Shown here one piece after another: positions 19,347-30,245 of a stretch of 64,000 nt of DNA. The DNA lies in NCBI GenBank assembly GCA_027422505.1, contig JAPQWV010000492.1, positions 124,001 to 188,000 on the forward strand, read 5' to 3'. The DNA is from Craterostigma plantagineum. Taxonomy: Eukaryota > Streptophyta > Magnoliopsida > Lamiales > Linderniaceae. Made by a program: the position numbers and the translations under genes. Position 1 is the stretch's first letter. Each line of letters opens with the position of its first letter. The notes below the pieces were generated by a model. It saw only the letters and a program-made list of their open reading frames with translations, made no database searches and was not told the origin of the DNA.

Positions 19347-20452
19347 ATCATTCTTGTAAAATCATCGACAAAAAGAATGAAATATCGCTTGTTACCGAGC
19401 GAGGGTGTTCTCGTAGGACCACATATGTCCGCATGCACCAACTCGAGAGGGGTTTTTGCTCTCCAAGACGTCTTTGGGAACGGAAGACGATGCATCTTTC
19501 CATATATACATCCTTCACAAATTTGATCCTTTTGCTCGATGGATGGAATACCCACGACCATGTTCTTCATTTTAAGAAGCTGCAATCCTTTGTTATGAAG
19601 ATGACCGTACCTCAAATGCCACAGCTGAAATGGATCAACATTTTCTCCTGCGAAGGCCACTTTGCCTCCCGAACGCATGACAAAGGAGAAAACTTTATTT
19701 GAAGACATAGCAACAGATGCTATCACTGTATTATTTTTCTTGTCGAAGATTTTGCACTCGTCTTCATCAAAGGAGACCGAATATCCTTTCGTCATCAGCT
19801 GCCCGACACTTAATAAATTTTGCTTGAGGTTGGGTACGTACAGAACGTCGCTAATGAATTTCTTATTACCTCCTTTGCTTTGCACCGCAATGACTCCTTT
19901 GCCTTTTGCGTCTTGGATCTTTCCGTCGCCAAGTTTGACGTAAGAAGTGTAGTTAGTATCCATCTCCACGAAGAACTTCTTGTTACCGGTCATATGATTG
20001 CTACAGCCGCTATCAACGTACCACAACTCTTCACTTTCTGTGTTTGCGTTCATGCAAGAGAATACTTGCTCTTCTCCATCCTGCATAAAGTTGACGATTG
20101 CTCCGTCGTTCTTCTTCTTTGGACAGTTGGTGTATGAGTGGTCCGCATTATTGCAGCTTTTGCATCGAAAGAAACAATCTTTCATCTCATGATTGTTCTT
20201 TTTGCAAATACGGCATGTATCGAAATCTCCTTTTTGCTGAAATTTGTTCTTGCCTTTCCACTTTCCTTTCTTGCCTCCCTTATTATGTTTGTAAGTCTTT
20301 CCATCCGAGAGATGAACTTTAGACTGGAAGGCCTGCTCCATGGATTGATGTGACGACCGGCTTAGTCTGACTTCATGCACTTGAAGAGAGCTCGAAAGTT
20401 CATGAAAGGTGTATTTGTCGAGATCCTTCGATTCTTCAATTGCCGCGACCAC
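19247..20452 (-). CDS. Copia polyprotein, middle part: gag zinc knuckle, protease, integrase start
   Basis: A 401-residue frame. It carries the C-terminal half of Gag (AAIEESKDLDKYTFHELSSSL), a basic stretch, zinc-binding Cys/His residues (CRICKKNNHEMKDC, then CKSCNNADHSYTNC), the aspartic protease (LWYVDSGCSNHMTG, DSG active site), the GAG-pre-integrase domain (LWHLRYGHLHNKGLQLL...CEGCIYGKMHRLPF) and the start of integrase (HADICGPTRTPSLG, FVDDFTRMIW with the first two catalytic Asp). It runs out of frame after KQSGRH, where the downstream frame takes over. The upstream end is also a frame break, against the gag ORF at 20464. Confidence 0.9.
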   Translation of the reverse strand: MVAAIEESKDLDKYTFHELSSSLQVHEVRLSRSSHQSMEQAFQSKVHLSDGKTYKHNKGGKKGKWKGKNKFQQKGDFDTCRICKKNNHEMKDCFFRCKSCNNADHSYTNCPKKKNDGAIVNFMQDGEEQVFSCMNANTESEELWYVDSGCSNHMTGNKKFFVEMDTNYTSYVKLGDGKIQDAKGKGVIAVQSKGGNKKFISDVLYVPNLKQNLLSVGQLMTKGYSVSFDEDECKIFDKKNNTVIASVAMSSNKVFSFVMRSGGKVAFAGENVDPFQLWHLRYGHLHNKGLQLLKMKNMVVGIPSIEQKDQICEGCIYGKMHRLPFPKTSWRAKTPLELVHADICGPTRTPSLGNKRYFILFVDDFTRMIWLYFLHEKSEAFAAFLHFQALVEKQSGRHINP

Positions 20453-20463
20453 ATGATCGAATT

Positions 20464-20994
20464 TTATGGGTAAACTTCGGAGTACCTTTTGAACAATTTT
20501 CTTTCATCCATGACGTCACCGAGACTTCTTATTTGATTGACGATTTCTGAAACTCTTGATAGGAAAGATTGTATATCTTCGCCGGTTTTCATCTCGATGT
20601 TGTCGAAATCCCTCCAAAGATTTTGTAATTTCAAAGAAACTACTTTTTGATCACCTTGGAATCCTTGATTGAGAATATCCCATGCTTCTTTCGCCTTCTT
20701 AGCTCCAAAGATTCTCGGGAATATCATTTTACTAACGCCTTGTTGGAGATATCTCAAAGCGCTTGCATCTTTTCGAACGTCCTCCTTGTATCTCTTTTGT
20801 TGCGCTTCGGTCCACGCTTCGCTTGTTCCTTCTCTGGGTGGCTCGGGATATGTGCTTTCGACAACATCCCATAGATCTACGGAAATGAACAACGTCTTCA
20901 TTTGACTGCTCCAATAGTCGTAATGTTCTCCCGCGAAAATCGGTACTTGACCGGGAGAATAGGCGAACATGGTAGGCGTTGAATCTGAGGTCAT
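20464..20994 (-). CDS. Copia gag N-terminal part
   Basis: 176 residues from MTSDSTPTMFAYSPGQVPIF, containing the plant Copia Gag opening (FAGEHYDYWSSQMKTLFIS, WDVVES) and the UBN2-type core (AKEAWDILNQGFQGDQKVVSLKL, LWRDFDNIEMKTGEDIQSFL). The start is the first ATG downstream of the primer site at 21031. The reading frame is lost after DERKL, at an A-run near 20500 (minus strand), and Gag continues in the frame of 19247-20452. This Gag would form particles and bind element RNA. Confidence 0.9.
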   Translation of the reverse strand: MTSDSTPTMFAYSPGQVPIFAGEHYDYWSSQMKTLFISVDLWDVVESTYPEPPREGTSEAWTEAQQKRYKEDVRKDASALRYLQQGVSKMIFPRIFGAKKAKEAWDILNQGFQGDQKVVSLKLQNLWRDFDNIEMKTGEDIQSFLSRVSEIVNQIRSLGDVMDERKLFKRYSEVYP

Positions 20995-21030
20995 TTTTTT
21001 TCCGGGTAAGCGAGGCTTCGAGAACCGAGT

Positions 21031-21043
21031 GGCTCTGATACCA
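21031..21043 (-). promoter_or_regulatory. Copia primer-binding site
   Basis: Sense-strand TGGTATCAGAGCC, four bases from the 5' LTR, complementary to initiator methionine tRNA. Confidence 0.92.
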
Positions 21044-21047
21044 AATT

Positions 21048-21434
21048 TGTTGGTATTTTTTTTAATATGGTGGGAATATTTATTAATTAGGAGAATAATA
21101 TAAATATTATTTTTTTATATATATTATGGAAATATATTAAGAGAAGATAATAGAAAAATATTAGAAATATAAGAGAGAGGATTTTTAATTTTTATTGCTC
21201 ATATTACAAATGTATTACATGATGGCTATTTATAGATTTCATAAACATCTAGATATTCAATATTCAAATCAAATATTCAACATTCAAATCATCTAGATAT
21301 TCAATATTCAAATTCTCTAGATATTCAATATTCAAGCCATCTAGAAATTCAATATTCAAATTTGGTGATTTATTCAAAAATATCCATATTTAGTTTTATT
21401 ATTCAAATATGAAAAACACATATTATGTTTAACA
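21048..21434 (-). repeat. Copia 5' LTR
   Basis: 387 bases ending AACA, followed by the GAGCT duplication at 21435-21439. Promoter-bearing LTR of the minus-strand element. Confidence 0.95.
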
Positions 21435-21439
21435 GAGCT

Positions 21440-22092
21440 TAGGTAGACCTTGACCTTTGAATTTATTTGGCATACAATAAAATACAATACATCAATTATT
21501 AATCAAATATGAATTAAAGATCGAGTCAATCCATATATGTGCTAAGAGGACAAACGCTAAAATCCAATGGACGCGTTGATCAAGAAGTTCATTTGTATGA
21601 TCTAAAGACACGATATACGTATATAAAAATATTTTCTAAAAATTTTAAATGAATTCGAACCCGATTCATCATTTTCGCAATCATGGTGCTTTTTTCCTAA
21701 AAATAATTCGGTCAAATCATAGGCATTGAAATGACATGTAAATCTGTTCGTTGATAAAGTTCTTTGGCACATTCAATTGGAGAAAAATGGGATAAGAGAG
21801 AGAATGGAAGATGTCACAGTAACTGGAAATAAATTGTTTGTGAAATATTTTAGAATATATAACTGTTGGTATACATCACAGTGAAGTATCAATGTGGAAA
21901 AACAGTAAGCTGACTCTAATAATTGGAAACAAGTCCGTAGATTTGCATGCTCGCCAAAGACACTGAAATGATGGGTCTAACGACCTTCCAAATCAAATCT
22001 TGTCTCCTTTTATATTTGAGTATTTATATTATTAATTAAATTATATAAAAAATAAAATTTTAAGGATAAAATTGTAATAAATTAAAATACTG
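21440..22092. other. Intergenic stretch
   Basis: AT-rich sequence without a credible gene or recognisable repeat. Confidence 0.5.
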
Positions 22093-22345
22093 AGGGGTAG
22101 TGATCCAACATTACGGTGATATACGAATCACCGTGATGTGAGCATCACCATGATGTGGATCAACGTGATATGTCATCACTGTGTTTGTTTTGGGGTGATA
22201 TTTCATTTTACATATCATGGTGATATTAGAATATCGTGTTTGTTTATTCACGGTGATGTGTGGGGTGATGTTGTGCAAATGTCATATTTAACCCTATGTA
22301 TAACACATAGGTTATGTGGGCTGTGTTTGTTTCGGTGTGATTTTT
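22093..22345. repeat. Harbinger left terminal and subterminal repeats
   Basis: Many ATCACCGTGAT / GTGATATT / GGGGTGAT motifs in 250 bases, including CACTGTGTTTGTTTTGGGGTGAT near 22178 and the likely terminal repeat at 22318. They match, inverted, the set at 25995-26206. Confidence 0.7.
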
Positions 22346-22618
22346 AAAAGTGATAAAGATTAATATTTAAATATCAACTTTTATTTATAAGTTTCTAATA
22401 TGCAACTTTATAAAAAAAATGCATGTTTTATGTAGCAAAAATATAATTATGTAACCTTTTTCCATGAAATGCTTGTAAATAAACATTCAATATATATATA
22501 TATATATATATAAGAAAGTTATGTTCGCAAAAAAATCACAAATTCTAACACATAATAAGTCTCAGAAAGTACTACGCAAAAGTACGACTCACAATTGTTA
22601 GCAATAAAATTTTCTCAA

Positions 22619-23763
22619 CTAATCAAACGAGGGCCTGTAACCATATGATGGGTCATTATGAAGCTCCTTCTTCACTAACATATGTCTCACCTCCTCTGGC
22701 ATGCTAAAAAACATCTCAACTTTGGTGTTGTCCTTCAAGAAGATTGATGTAGCAGTGATCTTATCATCCATAGATAGTGAAGGAATCTTGGAAATCTCAT
22801 TGAACAGTGTTTGCCTCCTCGTATCACCTTGAGTTTGGTTGTGGTAATAAGTAGATATCACCTTGAACTCCTCTAAGTTTGCTTCAAAGACATTCCCAAT
22901 CCGGCCAAGTGCACCAACCAAGTCGACCATCACATCCTTGTCATCACTCTTTCTTTTCTTGTTGCTGCTTTCACCATTTTTCTTGCTTGAATTGGCCTTA
23001 GTTGTGGGTTGATGCATACCCTCTGGAGAGTCATTGTCACCAACAACAATTGGCGGATCATCATTGGCCTCAAGTTCAACTACCTCGACGTCCTCTCCGT
23101 CATTATCAGGATTCAAATCCAAGTCTTCAACAGCATCAGCAGCACTCTCAGCCATCTCACCGGTTGCTCTATCTTTGCCAAAGATCTCGGCAAGCTCATC
23201 ATAGTAAGGAAAAGGCTTATTCCTAAGGCCAACTGCGCTTGGGTGTGTCTACAAGGAAAAATCGCAGAGGATGAGAAAATCTAAGCAGATATATAAATAT
23301 CTACGGAGGAAAACAATAACTACCTTGCACCAAAGACCAAACACATCTTTTTCAGCAACTACACATTTCTCTTTGTCATTCCAACCAAACCAGAAGCTGC
23401 AGGACCTCTCATCTCGGCCACACCAGTGTATTGCCCTTTAAGCAACTTCATTCTATTATCTATGTGAGGAACGGCTTTAAGGCCACTATGAGGCAGCTTA
23501 ATGGCTAAAGTCCTCTCGATATGTGCATTAAATCCAAGCTTAAATGTACCATTATCTCCTTTCCAACCGCCTGTCCTACATGCCTCCAACATAGACTCAA
23601 TCAATTTGGCATCCTCTTCTTTGCTCCACGCCTTCTTTTTCGCATCACTGTGACCCTTGCTGGAGTTAGCTTTCCCTTTCTTCCTCATTTCAGCCTTGAA
23701 TAAGTGAGTAGGCTTGCTTTGCTCGTCAACACTCATCGGGGCTGCAATTGTTTCACTTTCCAT
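22619..23763 (-). CDS. Harbinger ORF1: Myb/SANT-like DNA-binding protein
   Basis: Two exons: 23763-23324 and 23248-22619, with a 75-base intron (23249-23323; GT at the donor, AG at the acceptor) that keeps the frame and joins FGLWC-K to THPSAVGLRNKPFPYYDEL. Some of the first exon before the intron extends past the stop of the unspliced frame at 23359, so a local frame change near 23359 is required. The domain AWSKEEDAKLIESMLEA...RTLAIKLPHSGLKAVPHIDNRMK is the Myb_DNA-bind_3 type used by plant Harbinger ORF1 products. These proteins help the transposase enter the nucleus and bind the element ends. The C-terminal half is acidic, then helical. The GTGAT subterminal repeats are plausible binding sites. 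Confidence 0.75.
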
Positions 23764-23937
23764 CGTTTACCATCAATAACAAATAACAACAAATGAAGCA
23801 TGAACAACAAGAATACAATAAAACAATAACATAATAAACGGACTATAATTAGAAAATATAGTGCAAAAACAGTTTAAGTAATAATAAAAAGTCATTCAAT
23901 TTAAAAACAAGTATACTTGCAAACACCTTCAACAAAT

Positions 23938-25335
23938 TCAATTAGAAGCATTCCCTGTCCATTGATCAAACATCTCAGTGGCCAAACTTTCCCTAAAGTT
24001 AGACCATGCATCCGTGACCTCAACATATTGCACTCTTTGTTCTTGATCTCCATCTTGAGACTCTATGAAGTGTTCTGGAATTGATGCATCTAGAGTTATA
24101 ATTCAGACTCTTTCCCTAAAGTCAGATCTTATATAGTTGTGAGCAAGCAAACAACGGTTATAATTCTACACTTTGTCTTAGGAGGATAAAATGATCTACC
24201 CCTCACAATAGCCCACCTAGCCTTTACCAACCCAAAACATCTCTCAATGACGTTTCTAGCTCTCGAGTGCTTCATGTTGAAGAATTCATGAGGCGTAATT
24301 GGTTGTTGCCCTTGCCTCTACTCGTTTAAATGGTATCTTTGTCCCCTGTATGGAGCTAAGAAGCCTTCGGCATTAGGATATCCAGCATCACATAAGTAAT
24401 AACAACCTATATTGAGTAATTGCTTATATTAGACCAAAACACTATTAGCTATTAAACTTCAATTAATTACTTTACTATTTAATCAATTAACTAATACTTT
24501 CAGGTACGTTTCGACCATTGGCCTTGAAATGGCATCTCGAAGGACCCTAGAGTCACTAGCTGAACCCTCCCATCCAGGCAAGACATATATAAATTGCATT
24601 TCTCGATTGCACACACCTAAAACATTTGTAGCAATATGACCTTTTCGAGTGCGATATCTAGGTTTATCAACCTCTGCTACATGAATCCCTATATGAGTTC
24701 CATCAAGAGCACCAACACAATTCTACAATATATATATATATATATATGTATTAATAAATATCAATAATAAAATAAGCGATTAAAAATTCATATCATGGCC
24801 TCATGTACCTTGAAACATTTCCACCGATCATCATTACATTCATCAGTAACAGGATCTGGTTTGCGTAGTAGGATCGGATGCAAACGCAATATGGCATGAA
24901 GGACATCATGAAAATAGCGGCTAATGGTTTCACCCGAACGTTGGAATTGTCTCTTAATGATTCTATTTTTTGTATCATGGGTAACTATACGAAGAAACAT
25001 AGCTACCATTTCGTGAACACTGATGTTCTTACTACCCTTTAACCTTCTAACTGATTGTAGAAGATGACATAGCTTAAAGAAAGCCTGCCTATCCATCCTA
25101 GTGTTATCTATACATTGCCTATCACTGTAAAACACGATTTGTGTCATATTTAGACTTCTAATATTTCTCTAAATAATGCAGTCCTTTTCCACCCAACCAT
25201 TTTCCTCTCGTTTCTATTTTTAAGCATCAATATAACTATAACAAGACACAAACAGTACATCTCATGCAGTATTTTCATCCTAATACCCAATAAAGTCCTG
25301 AGGTCCATCTGCCTACTTCGTTGAAACCTTGCCAT
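23938..25335 (-). pseudogene. Harbinger transposase (DDE nuclease), lightly broken
   Basis: Exon 1 to 24809 contains YSDRQCIDNTRMDRQAFFKLC and the helix-turn-helix-like part. Intron 24723-24808. Exon 2 24722-24498 holds the first catalytic Asp ([12 protein letters not shown]). Intron 24407-24497. Exon 3 from 24406 holds the second Asp (CDAGYPNAEGFLAPYRGQ) and the Glu (HSRARNVIERCFG), ending at a TGA at 23938-23940. Breaks: a frame change at about 25150 (the N-terminal piece 25150-25335 is in another frame), one-base losses near 24517 and 24125, and a TAG at 24318-24320 where Trp is usual. All three catalytic residues remain, so the damage is recent or partly sequence error. Confidence 0.8.
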
Positions 25336-25990
25336 TACTGCATTTGATAATATATTTCAGTTTGCAGTAAAAAAACATATACGAGTAATTTAACAAATGT
25401 ATGCATAATATATCAAAGTATGAACAACAAATCACAACCGCTATCAAAGTATGAACAACAAATCACAATCGTTATCAAAGTATGAACAACAAATCATAAT
25501 CGTTATAAACAAGTACGTCGCATAAATGTCTACACACGTACACACACGACAAATATCAGTAAAAGAAACATTTTGAGGAATCGATTATAACCTAACACTA
25601 GTAAAGAAGACAATAAGCTGTTGATATGAAAAGGAACAAAAAGGCAAATAAAAATTGAATAGCACTAAACCCTTACCCACAACCGTTGAGTATGAAAAGG
25701 AACAAAAAGGCAAAATTGAATAGCACTAAGCACTTACCCAAAGTTCAACGTCGAATGATTGATGAAAGGAGAATGAAAAAGATGGCTTGTGTAACTCGGA
25801 TTCTGATAAGAAAAGATATAAAATAAGATGAGAATATTTTATTTTTTTAAAAAATACGCATAAGCATGATATGATATTATTTTATCGAAAATAGCACTAA
25901 ACACAAACCAATATTTTATTGTTCAATATTATTGATTTGAATTAGGGGTAATGAAAGGAAATAAAGTTACTTATAAGGGATAATTGTGTC
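25336..25990. other. Harbinger promoter-side interior
   Basis: Non-coding sequence upstream of the transposase. It holds a direct repeat: three copies of about 31 bases with ATCAAAGTATGAACAACAAATC near 25412-25500, and two copies of ATGAAAAGGAACAAAAAGGCAAA near 25626 and 25691. Confidence 0.6.
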
Positions 25991-25994
25991 CTGA

Positions 25995-26206
25995 AAAAAA
26001 TCAGAAATATCACCCCATCGAGGTGATGAAGGATCACTGAGGTTTTTTGGGGTGATCCGTAATGTGAAATATCACCCCATTTTATCACCTAGGTGATCTT
26101 TGATTACGGTGATCACACATCACCTAGATCAACAAACACAGTGATAGAGAACAGTAGCGAGGATTACGGTGATATTTTGGAGGATCACCCCAAAACAAAC
26201 ACCCCC
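25995..26206. repeat. Harbinger right terminal and subterminal repeats
   Basis: ATCACCCCAT, GGTGATC and ATTACGGTGAT motifs recur here in both orientations and end in the terminal sequence whose inverse is GGGGGTGTTTGTTTTGGGGTGAT. TAA follows at 26207-26209. Confidence 0.7.
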
Positions 26207-26209
26207 TAA

Positions 26210-27028
26210 GGGTAAAATGGTATTAACACCTGACAAACCAATTGACAGTTTTTAGACCCCCTAGATTCTTTATATAGTACTAATAATCGGAGAACACTCG
26301 AAGCACACTCACTGTGTGTGCGACGATATTTGAAATTGTATTCCGATGCTAATCTACATCAAAGGACAATCGTAAACTTGGAGATATTAAATAATTTTAT
26401 TAAATTTATTTGCCGTGAAATATTTCATAAAAAACTTTATTATACATTTAAAGTAAAATATTAATTAGAAATATCGTAATTAAAGGTAGTTAGTGTGATT
26501 TGATTAATTATTTTTTCTATCTCAATTGACAGACCATTTGACGGTTATCTTAGCCCATCACCCTTAATATAATAGAATAGATAGAATAGATAATATATAA
26601 TATATAGTATAAATAGATCACGAATCAGAATTATTTATTCGTTCGAAATTGTGTTGTGCACAAATCTGGGATTAGATTTCTCTCTCTTTTCATTTTTGTT
26701 CTACATGCAAATTAACTTTGATGTTGGCCGTTGGATTAATACAGGAAAGGATCGGATGGCTAATATTAAAGATTGATGACTCGTAATTTATGAAGTTGTT
26801 TAGCGCTTTAATTAGCAAGGTTGGCCTCATTGTACAACTCTTGAAGCCAAGCGTACAAGTGGACTATGCAGATTGGGCAAAATCTGTTGATAGAATAGTT
26901 TAGGGTTCGAGGAGCAAGATTCGAGCGATTATATATTCGATAGAGTGCGAGTTAGAGTGAGGTGTAAGACCAAGAGTTGGTGAGAAAGTTCCAATCTTTT
27001 AATCCCCAACTCTCAGAATAATAAAGGC
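26210..27028. other. Intergenic stretch
   Basis: AT-rich sequence. No gene or clear repeat seen. Confidence 0.5.
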
Positions 27029-27036
27029 CCGTGGAG

Positions 27037-27893
27037 TAGGGTATGCGTGGTGCAGTTTTTGGCATTTTTCGGTCAATTTTGCACCAAACCACTATATGCG
27101 GATTTTTGAACAAAATTCTCAAATCGCGGTTTAAAAAAAAAAACCACACGTACAGTTTCAAGCAGTTTGGTGCGGTTGCGGTGCGGTTTTTAACTTAACA
27201 AAGAAAGTATATTTTATCGAATAAAAAAATAGTCTTTAAAAGCGAAAGGCGCAAAGGTGATGAGACATCGCGTTGCCTCGTAAACAAGACGCAGTCGAGG
27301 TATTTGCCTCATATATCGAAGCGTTACCATTGTCCAAAAAAATTAGTATCGTTATCTTATTTTATATTAGGTTTACTTATATGGTGCCAATTTTTTATTT
27401 TAATATATTGGTTTAGCTTTGTTGTACGATTGAAAGTTCAAAATATAAATAGTAGGTCAATTTGTTATGAAATTTTCGAGTCGTATCTATTTTAACCCTA
27501 CAATTTCAGCCGTTTGTTCTTACAAAAACATGTTTAACATGAAAAATAAAACTAAGTATGTTAGTAATGATAATTTTCATATATCAACAAAATTAGCATA
27601 TAATTAAAAGACTTATTAGTAAAGAAAAATAATCTAAAAAATGCATTTCACATATGGCTAGTGTATGATTACAATAAAGAAAAATTAAATATAATTAGTA
27701 AAAAATTAGAAAACTAAAGTGCGGTTCGGTGCGATGCTGTTTGTACCAAAAATCACACCGCACCATTATTACGGTGCGGTTTTGTAAATAAATATAACTT
27801 AACCGCGGTTTTGGCGGTTAATTGTATTATACGGTTAGGTGTGGTGCGGTGCGGGCGATTCGAGCGGTTTTCTAAAACCATTGCACACCCCTA
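27037..27893. mobile_element. hAT-type non-autonomous element (857 bases)
   Basis: Flanked by the perfect 8-base duplication CCGTGGAG (27029-27036 and 27894-27901), as for hAT transposons. The ends are TAGGGTATGCGTGG and, inverted, TAGGGGTGTGCAATGG. GTGCGGT and AACCGC motifs recur near both ends. There is no transposase. The minus and plus frames inside are chance frames. Confidence 0.85.
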
Positions 27894-27901
27894 CCGTGGA
27901 G

Positions 27902-28331
27902 TACGCTAGAAAATCTAGGCAAACCACGTTAATTTTTTTACGTTCAATTTTCGTTTTTGCTGTTAATTTCGATTCGTTCGTAGTCAATAACGTTGATCTT
28001 GACCTATTCGATACACACCCACGAAAATACACTATGTTGCGAATCTTTGGGATGAGAATCTCAGCAGTTTGCTTACCACAATGTTTTTGGAAATCTTCAT
28101 TGAGAAAGTTACAATTAAATATCTACGTTACGCTTAATGGGGACTGGATCTCCTATCCCAACCTTTATTCCACAATTTGTGCCACAACCGTTATTACACA
28201 CCGTGATATATCCTCTCTCTCACAAATATTCTCATCTTATATCCCATGTTTATAATATATAAAATAAAATTATATTCATGAATATCGCAAAATATAAGAT
28301 ATGAATATCAATAAGATCGCAACGAAATAAA
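27902..28331. other. Intergenic stretch
   Basis: No gene visible. The plus-strand frame 27839-28255 crosses the hAT element end and the target duplication, so it is not credible. Confidence 0.5.
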
Positions 28332-28333
28332 TA

Positions 28334-28841
28334 CTTCCTCTGTCACATACTCCCTCTGTTTCGAAAAGCAGGTCGTTTCAAGAGAATGCACACTTATTCA
28401 GAAATGATTGAAAATACCCTTTGTACCCTTCTTAATTGTTTGATCCTATTTAATAGTTTTTTGGCTGCTTTTATTTAAAGAAGGGTAAAATTGGAAATAT
28501 TTAATAGTTTTTTATTGGAAAAGGTAAAACGACTACCTTTTAAAAACAAAAATATTTTCGAAAGTGACTTCTATTAGAAAACAGAGGGAGTATATTACTT
28601 CCCAAAAATTAGTTGGCACGCAAATTAAGAAGTGTCTAATTAATTCACTAATTATTCCACCAAAACTTCATCTCCCTCCTCTTTTAATAATTTTAAACAC
28701 AATTCAAATTTTAAACTTCCTCTCTCTCCTCATTTAATACTCATTTAGTTTAATTATTTTAATAATTTGTTTACCAAAAAGAGAAACGGAAAGAATTATG
28801 TGGGACACCCGAATAGAAAGATGGGAGAGGGACAGAGGAAG
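28334..28841. mobile_element. Stowaway MITE (outer) carrying another Stowaway
   Basis: Ends CTTCCTCTGTCAC (28334) and GGACAGAGGAAG (ending 28841) are inverted repeats, each flanked by TA, as in Tc1/mariner-type Stowaway elements. Removing the inner element leaves about 265 bases, a normal Stowaway size. Confidence 0.8.
28350..28590. mobile_element. Stowaway MITE (inner)
   Basis: 241 bases from CTCCCTCTGTTTCG to AAACAGAGGGAG, flanked by TA at 28348-28349 and 28591-28592. It lies within the left terminal region of the outer Stowaway. Confidence 0.88.
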
Positions 28842-28843
28842 TA

Positions 28844-29527
28844 ATAAATTAGATATGTTTATTAAACTATACCATACAATTTAATGAAACAATGAAGATT
28901 TAAAATTTGGTGGAATATGTAATTAGAAAATTATAAATTGAAAATAAAGCCAAAAGAAGGAATTCTGAACCCTGAATTTGACTCTTGTCAAGTACTTGTG
29001 CCCTGCCACAAAAAATGGGACAAAAGATTGGGACAGAGAATCTCACTCGCTTAATGAATTAGACAGATTTGGGCCGTTGGGCCCAAAGGCTAACTAACCC
29101 AATAATCCCAACTTATTCAATTTTATAACAATCAGCGGAACTCGAATGTGATTTAGTAAGCACCAACAATTCCAGAATCAACAAAGCTAACCATAAATCC
29201 AGTCTATCTCTAACTTATTTAGATGCAAGTTGTTCACGAGGAATCTTTGTAAGGAGAACCCTAACTCAATATTTCTCACTTTTGCTCCGAAGGGTCGGAA
29301 CTCCATGTTAATACATTATTGTCTATTTTCTCTCTAAAAGTGAATATTCACATATCTCGAAGATGATGTCCTCTGAATTTCGTCTTCACCCCCTATATTA
29401 ATTAACAGGGAGTTTAGGCCATGAACTTAAGCATATAATAACCTCCAAATTATATGGAAAATGCGTTCATGATGCGGCAACCTGATATTCCAATCTTGAT
29501 ATGTCAATAGATATGCTTAGCTAGTTT
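28844..29527. other. Intergenic stretch
   Basis: No gene visible. Its right end gives the ATACT target site of the Tat element. Confidence 0.5.
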
Positions 29528-29532
29528 ATACT

Positions 29533-30227
29533 TGATGCGGGTACGACCCCGATCAACAGTATTTTGTCCGGGAAGAGTGGCGATGGGTGAAACGGGCTAG
29601 GACTTGCGTGTTTAGTGTCTTAAGATTTGTATTTAGGTGCTGAGAAAAGAAGAAGTGACAGAGACGCAGATGTACGTGGTTCGGACAGGTGTCCTACGTC
29701 CACGGGCCGCCGGAAATAGTATCCACTAATCACAGTCTGAAATACACCCTCGAGCTCACCCCACTCATTACAGTGTGTTAATGGCGTTGGAAAGAATGAA
29801 GAAGATGAATACAATATTTTGCTAAGTGTTTTGTGCTGAATCCCTTGTCTCTTTCTCTCTCTCTGATCCTTCCTTATTCACATACGTCCGTCTCTCTTTT
29901 TCGTCCCAGCTGGCAGTCCTGCGGGACCACGTGATGGTGACGTTTGGTACCTCATAGGAGACACAGCACCTGCAGGCGTACGGATGTCAGACTGGCGCGC
30001 CTCCTTCTTACTCACCCTGTCGACCATTCACGAAGGCCCACGTGTCCCCTGGTCGGCCAGATCCAATATTTCCCGCCTAAACTATTTCTCCGTCAGCACC
30101 CCTCTACCTTTTCCGTACATAGTCACAGATACCCAGGGGTTCGCCTCACCTGTCAATATGTCTGCCAAATCACTATCTCCAGGTGGTACGGTTAGGAGGA
30201 ATGCTGGGTTAAAGGTTACCCCTATCA
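29533..30227 (-). repeat. Tat 3' LTR
   Basis: 695 bases, TGATGCGGG to CCTATCA, preceded by ATACT. Confidence 0.93.
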
Positions 30228-30245
30228 TCCAGTCCCCCTACTCTG
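30228..30245 (-). promoter_or_regulatory. Tat polypurine tract
   Basis: On the minus strand the bases before the 3' LTR read AGAGTAGGGGGACTGGA. Confidence 0.75.

Larger units (their letters stand above)
16608..21434 (-). mobile_element. Full-length Copia retrotransposon, young
   Basis: A 4.8 kb element with two 387-base LTRs (16608-16994, 21048-21434), ends TGTT...AACA, and target duplication GAGCT at 16603-16607 and 21435-21439. The Met-tRNA primer site (21031-21043) and the purine tract (16995-17007) place it on the minus strand. The LTRs appear to differ only in a T-run and a TA-run, so the insertion is recent. All domains are present in Copia order: gag, protease, integrase, RT, RNase H. 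Two one-base frame breaks (near 20490 and 19255) separate the coding frames. Confidence 0.95.
22093..26209 (-). mobile_element. PIF/Harbinger DNA transposon with both genes
   Basis: About 4.1 kb carrying the two genes of PIF/Harbinger elements on the minus strand: transposase (23938-25335) and a Myb/SANT-domain protein (22619-23763). The right end is the inverse of GGGGGTGTTTGTTTTGGGGTGAT, next to TAA at 26207-26209. A matching end GGGCTGTGTTTGTTTCGGTGTGAT starts at 22318; related GTGAT/ATCAC-rich subterminal sequence extends out to about 22093. The left boundary is therefore uncertain (22093 or 22315). TTA/TAA is the usual 3-base target. Confidence 0.8.
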
